NCBI GenBank assembly: GCA_009775535.1
Contig: VSPW01000019.1
Location: 1 to 17,040 of the forward strand
Direction of reading: 5' to 3'
DNA: 17,040 nucleotides
DNA from: Muribaculaceae bacterium
Lineage (GTDB): Bacteria; Bacteroidota; Bacteroidia; Bacteroidales; Muribaculaceae
Shown here: one piece after another, positions 14,440 to 17,040 of the stretch
Layout of the letters: every line of letters starts with the position of its first letter
Position numbering within the stretch: position 1 is the stretch's first letter
Program-made: the position numbers and the translations under genes
The notes under the pieces: model-generated
Database searches by the model: none
Seen by the model: the letters and a program-made list of their open reading frames with translations, nothing else
What the model was told of the DNA's origin: nothing

Positions 14440-15339
14440 ATGTTTCTGCCAAGACCATTGAAGTCCGGTGATACGATAGCGATATGTTCTCCTGCCGGAC
14501 CTGCAAATATTGAGAATGTAGAAGCTGCTGTCCCTGTGCTGGAGCAGCAGGGGTGGGCTGTAAAGGTGATGCCGCATGCCTTGGGGAATGCCGGATTGTA
14601 CAGTGGTAGCGCCGATGAGCGTTTCGATGACCTTTACAATGCTTTTGCCGATCCGGAGGTCAGGGCTATATTATGTTCCCGAGGCGGTTATGGCGTTGTA
14701 CATAATCTGGAGCGCCTGGCAAGTCTTCCGCTGCAGGGTGACCCCAAATGGGTCATAGGATTCAGTGATATATCTGCACTGCATGCTCTGATGGCATCAA
14801 AAGGCATACCAAGCATACATGCTTCCATGGCTCAGCATATTCGTATCGGGGCTGACGATCCCGACAATGCTGCCCTTTTTGATATGTTGCGCGGTGGGCG
14901 TCCGTCGTTTTCATTCCCGTCACATCCATATGACCGTCCTGGTGTTGCAGATGGTATATTGCTTGGGGGAAATCTTGCAGTACTGGCTGGACTTATCGGT
15001 ACACCATTTGATATATTGAAAGGCGATACCGTGCTATTTATAGAGGATGTTTCCGAACCGATATATAAGATTGAGCGTATTTTATACCAACTTAAATTGA
15101 AAGGTGTGCTACCGACATTGCGTGCGCTCATTGTCGGTCAATTTACGGATTATAAGCTTGATGCGTCATATTGCGATATGGAAACTATGATACGCGATAT
15201 GACATCAGCATATGCTTATCCTGTAGTATTTAATGCGCCGATAGGTCATGTGGGGCATAACATACCTGTTTTGGAAAACATACATGTCACATTGAAAGTT
15301 ACAGATACGGGCCAAAACCATCTTATATACTGGAAGTGA
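14440..15339 (+). CDS. S66-family LD-carboxypeptidase (LdcA/MccF-like)
   Basis: 299 aa. S66 peptidases remove the terminal D-Ala from the L-Lys/DAP-D-Ala bond of tetrapeptides during cytosolic murein recycling; MccF-type members cleave microcin C instead. The Ser-Glu-His triad is present: Ser109 in IGFSDIS (the nucleophile elbow), Glu202 in LFIEDV, and His270 in IGHVGHN, the GHXXXN form. The family N-terminal block IAICSPAGP (13-21), CSRGGYG (79-85) and LLGGNL (174-179) are also seen. There is no signal peptide, so it is cytosolic. It begins 10 nt after the radical SAM gene and is last in the plus-strand run, ending before a strong terminator. Peptidoglycan recycling is the most likely role; peptide-antibiotic self-immunity is less likely as no such cluster is visible. 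Confidence 0.93.
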   Translation: MFLPRPLKSGDTIAICSPAGPANIENVEAAVPVLEQQGWAVKVMPHALGNAGLYSGSADERFDDLYNAFADPEVRAILCSRGGYGVVHNLERLASLPLQGDPKWVIGFSDISALHALMASKGIPSIHASMAQHIRIGADDPDNAALFDMLRGGRPSFSFPSHPYDRPGVADGILLGGNLAVLAGLIGTPFDILKGDTVLFIEDVSEPIYKIERILYQLKLKGVLPTLRALIVGQFTDYKLDASYCDMETMIRDMTSAYAYPVVFNAPIGHVGHNIPVLENIHVTLKVTDTGQNHLIYWK

Positions 15340-15354
15340 CATGGCCGCCTAAAT

Positions 15355-15401
15355 TAAACGACAACGCCCGGACAAATTTTCGGTCCGGGCGTTGTCGTTT
15401 A
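15355..15401. terminator. Strong bidirectional terminator between convergent genes
   Basis: Arms 15355-15373 (TAAACGACAACGCCCGGAC) and 15383-15401 are perfectly complementary over 19 bp with a 9-nt loop AAATTTTCG. The stem has a GC-rich core. It lies between the convergent S66 carboxypeptidase gene (ends 15339) and the GH95 gene (ends 15417). Short T runs follow in both directions. It is the longest perfect hairpin I found in the window. Confidence 0.85.
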
Positions 15402-15416
15402 GGTATGATTGTCCAG

Positions 15417-17040
15417 TCAGTGTACTATGAATTTCTGCGTAGCAGATGTATTGTTGCCTTCGGCCTGAAGCAGATAGCAGCCTGAGGCAACGTTGCAGTC
15501 AAAAGGAAACTCTATGCTTTCTTCTGTCTTGTTTACACGCATGGTCTTGACAACTTGTCCGGTCATGTTGTACGCGTTTACATTCAAGATTCCTGTACCT
15601 TTTCCAGATATCATTACATTGAAATGTCCATTATTGTGGTTCGGTGTCACTTCCATATAGGTCGTGCTGTCCTTTTCGTATGTAATGTCATCAATTCCGG
15701 ATGTCGTTTCCGATTCCAGTTGTCCAGTTGTGCTATTATAACGTATGGTGTATTCTTCACCCTTTGTAGTGTTGAAATTCAATTCCTTGCCATTATAATA
15801 TACATTGCATGGTTCTCCGGCGTTGGAGCGAATCACGGCATAATCGAGTTCATTGTTGTTGTAATATATGTCAACTTCAAAGTTGCCGCGGGTCAGGAGA
15901 CCTGAAATATGGCCGTTTGTCCATGTGGACGGCAGTGCCGGAAGCAGGTGAAGCTTGCCGTTGTGGCTCTGCAGGAACAGTTCGGCGATTCCGGCTGTAC
16001 CTCCGAAATTTCCGTCAATCTGGAATGGCGGATGGAGATCCCACATATTGTCTGCTGTACCTTCCTTGAGCAGGTTCTGGAAAAGTATATATGCGTGGTC
16101 TCCGTCAAGTAGGCGTGCCCAATGGTTGAGTTTCCAACCCATGCTCCATCCTGTAGCGGCATCGCCGCGTTGGCGTAGTGTTTCCTTGCATGCATCCACC
16201 AGTTCGGTATCTTCAAGAGCGTTGATTGTTGTTCCTGGATGCAGTCCGAACAGATGGTTTGTGTGGCGGTGGTCATCATTGTATGTGTCGATGTCATTGT
16301 ACCATTCTTGTAGCTGTCCGTACCGCCCGATCTTATATGGATACATCTTCTCCAGTTTTTCTTTCCATTCCGTCACCAGATCGGAGTCTACGTTCAATAT
16401 TGTAGCAGACTTGATGGCTGCAGACAGTATTTCACGTGTAACGGCGTTTGCATATGTGGCTCCAAGATCGGCTGTGCCGTGCTCAGGAGAGTAGGATGGG
16501 GCAGATGTATATGTCCCGTTTGCCATGTACAGTAGGTCGGAACAGAAGTTTGCACTTTCCTTAATTATGTCGTATCCTATGTTTTTGAGCCAATCATTGT
16601 CGCGTGTATAGTCATAGTATTCCCATATCTGTGTCGCCAGCCATGGACCAGCTGTCGGGTTATAGTTCCACGACATATCTGTAGAATTGAGGGGTGCGGT
16701 GAAACCGAAAATGTTTGTTGACACTTCGGCGGTCCATCCGCGTGCACCATAATATGCCTGTGCCGTGCGTTTGCCAGGTTCAACTAGTCCGCGTACGTAG
16801 TCGATGAACGGGGTGAAACATTCAAGCAGGTTGGTGCATGTTGCCGGCCAGTAGTTCATCTGTAGGTTGATGTTGTTGTGGTAGTCGACACGCCAAGGAC
16901 CGTCTGTATTATTGTGCCACATGCCCTGAAGATTTGCAGGCATATTTCCTTGACGTGAGCTGGAAATTAACAGATAGCGTCCATATTGGAAATACATCTG
17001 TTCCAATCCATGGTCAAGTGTGCCCTGGCGATATTGTGCC
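15417..17040 (-). CDS. GH95 alpha-L-fucosidase with T9SS sorting domain, partial (N-terminus beyond window)
   Basis: The frame is open to the window edge (540 residues before the stop). Internal ATG/TTG codons are not true starts, as residues upstream of them still match the family (AQYRQGTLDHGLEQMYFQYGRY order). GH95 enzymes release alpha-1,2-linked L-fucose or alpha-galactose from host or plant glycans. Counting from the edge, the signature HNNINLQMNYW holds Asn56 and Asn58, SYSPEHG holds Glu186 (general acid), and FQIDGNFGG holds Asp342, matching by motif the catalytic residues described for the Bifidobacterium bifidum AfcA enzyme. The catalytic barrel ends near 365, then a beta domain, then a terminal T9SS type A domain (about 465-540, with NAYNMTGQVVK and GCYLLQ). 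The product is therefore exported and probably anchored on or released from the cell surface. The missing part should hold the signal peptide and N-terminal beta domain. Confidence 0.93.
   Translation of the reverse strand, partial: AQYRQGTLDHGLEQMYFQYGRYLLISSSRQGNMPANLQGMWHNNTDGPWRVDYHNNINLQMNYWPATCTNLLECFTPFIDYVRGLVEPGKRTAQAYYGARGWTAEVSTNIFGFTAPLNSTDMSWNYNPTAGPWLATQIWEYYDYTRDNDWLKNIGYDIIKESANFCSDLLYMANGTYTSAPSYSPEHGTADLGATYANAVTREILSAAIKSATILNVDSDLVTEWKEKLEKMYPYKIGRYGQLQEWYNDIDTYNDDHRHTNHLFGLHPGTTINALEDTELVDACKETLRQRGDAATGWSMGWKLNHWARLLDGDHAYILFQNLLKEGTADNMWDLHPPFQIDGNFGGTAGIAELFLQSHNGKLHLLPALPSTWTNGHISGLLTRGNFEVDIYYNNNELDYAVIRSNAGEPCNVYYNGKELNFNTTKGEEYTIRYNSTTGQLESETTSGIDDITYEKDSTTYMEVTPNHNNGHFNVMISGKGTGILNVNAYNMTGQVVKTMRVNKTEESIEFPFDCNVASGCYLLQAEGNNTSATQKFIVH

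Noticed and set aside
14440..15339. S66 peptidase as a microcin C immunity (MccF) gene
   Set aside because: No microcin synthesis or export genes are nearby and it sits in a housekeeping run; murein recycling is the simpler reading.
17004..17006. TTG at 17006 as the start of the GH95 gene
   Set aside because: The frame continues upstream without a stop and the residues still match GH95, so the gene simply runs off the window.

Overview
The window looks like chromosome of a gut-type Bacteroidota, order Bacteroidales, and most plausibly Muribaculaceae or a close relative. That placement is an inference. It rests on the Bacteroidota-only DUF4254 protein, a type IX secretion (T9SS) sorting domain on a GH95 fucosidase, YfhO-type and 'GIHSPF' proteins, and several promoters of the TTTG-N19-21-TAnnTTTG class. 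Most genes are ordinary housekeeping or cell-envelope genes. I see no tRNA, rRNA, CRISPR array, transposase, integrase or phage gene.

Left flank. A multidomain secreted protein on the minus strand (1-1441) runs off the left edge. An outer-membrane beta-barrel protein on the plus strand (1703-2371) starts divergently from it across a 261-bp intergenic region.

Minus-strand block (2391-11230). In transcription order this holds trmD, DUF4254, a family 9 glycosyltransferase (GT9), ruvB, a mannose-1-phosphate guanylyltransferase (manC type), a TPR protein, a YfhO-family polytopic membrane protein, and a small methyltransferase-like protein whose SAM site looks degenerate. Several neighbours overlap by 13-14 nt (DUF4254/GT9, YfhO/methyltransferase-like), which suggests coupled translation. 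I recognise Bacteroidota promoters before DUF4254 (perfect consensus), before manC, and before the YfhO gene (inside the end of the TPR gene). The glycan-related genes point to envelope polysaccharide or glycolipid synthesis, with GDP-mannose supplied by the manC product.

Plus-strand block (11317-15339). This runs divergently from trmD: O-methyltransferase, rbfA, a LolC/E-type permease, a radical SAM protein and an S66 LD-carboxypeptidase. The genes are tightly packed, and rbfA has its own promoter overlapping the stop codon of the gene before it. The block ends at a very strong 19-bp hairpin that also terminates the convergent gene.

Right flank. The C-terminal two-thirds or so of a GH95 alpha-L-fucosidase with a T9SS sorting domain (minus strand, from 15417) runs off the right edge.

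I found no clear-cut undescribed defence or mobile system. The items most worth following up are an 8-bp-arm palindrome bracketing the -7 box of the DUF4254/GT9 promoter, the manC-TPR-YfhO-degenerate methyltransferase cluster, a leader hairpin before rbfA, and a hairpin encoded inside the last codons of the methyltransferase-like gene.
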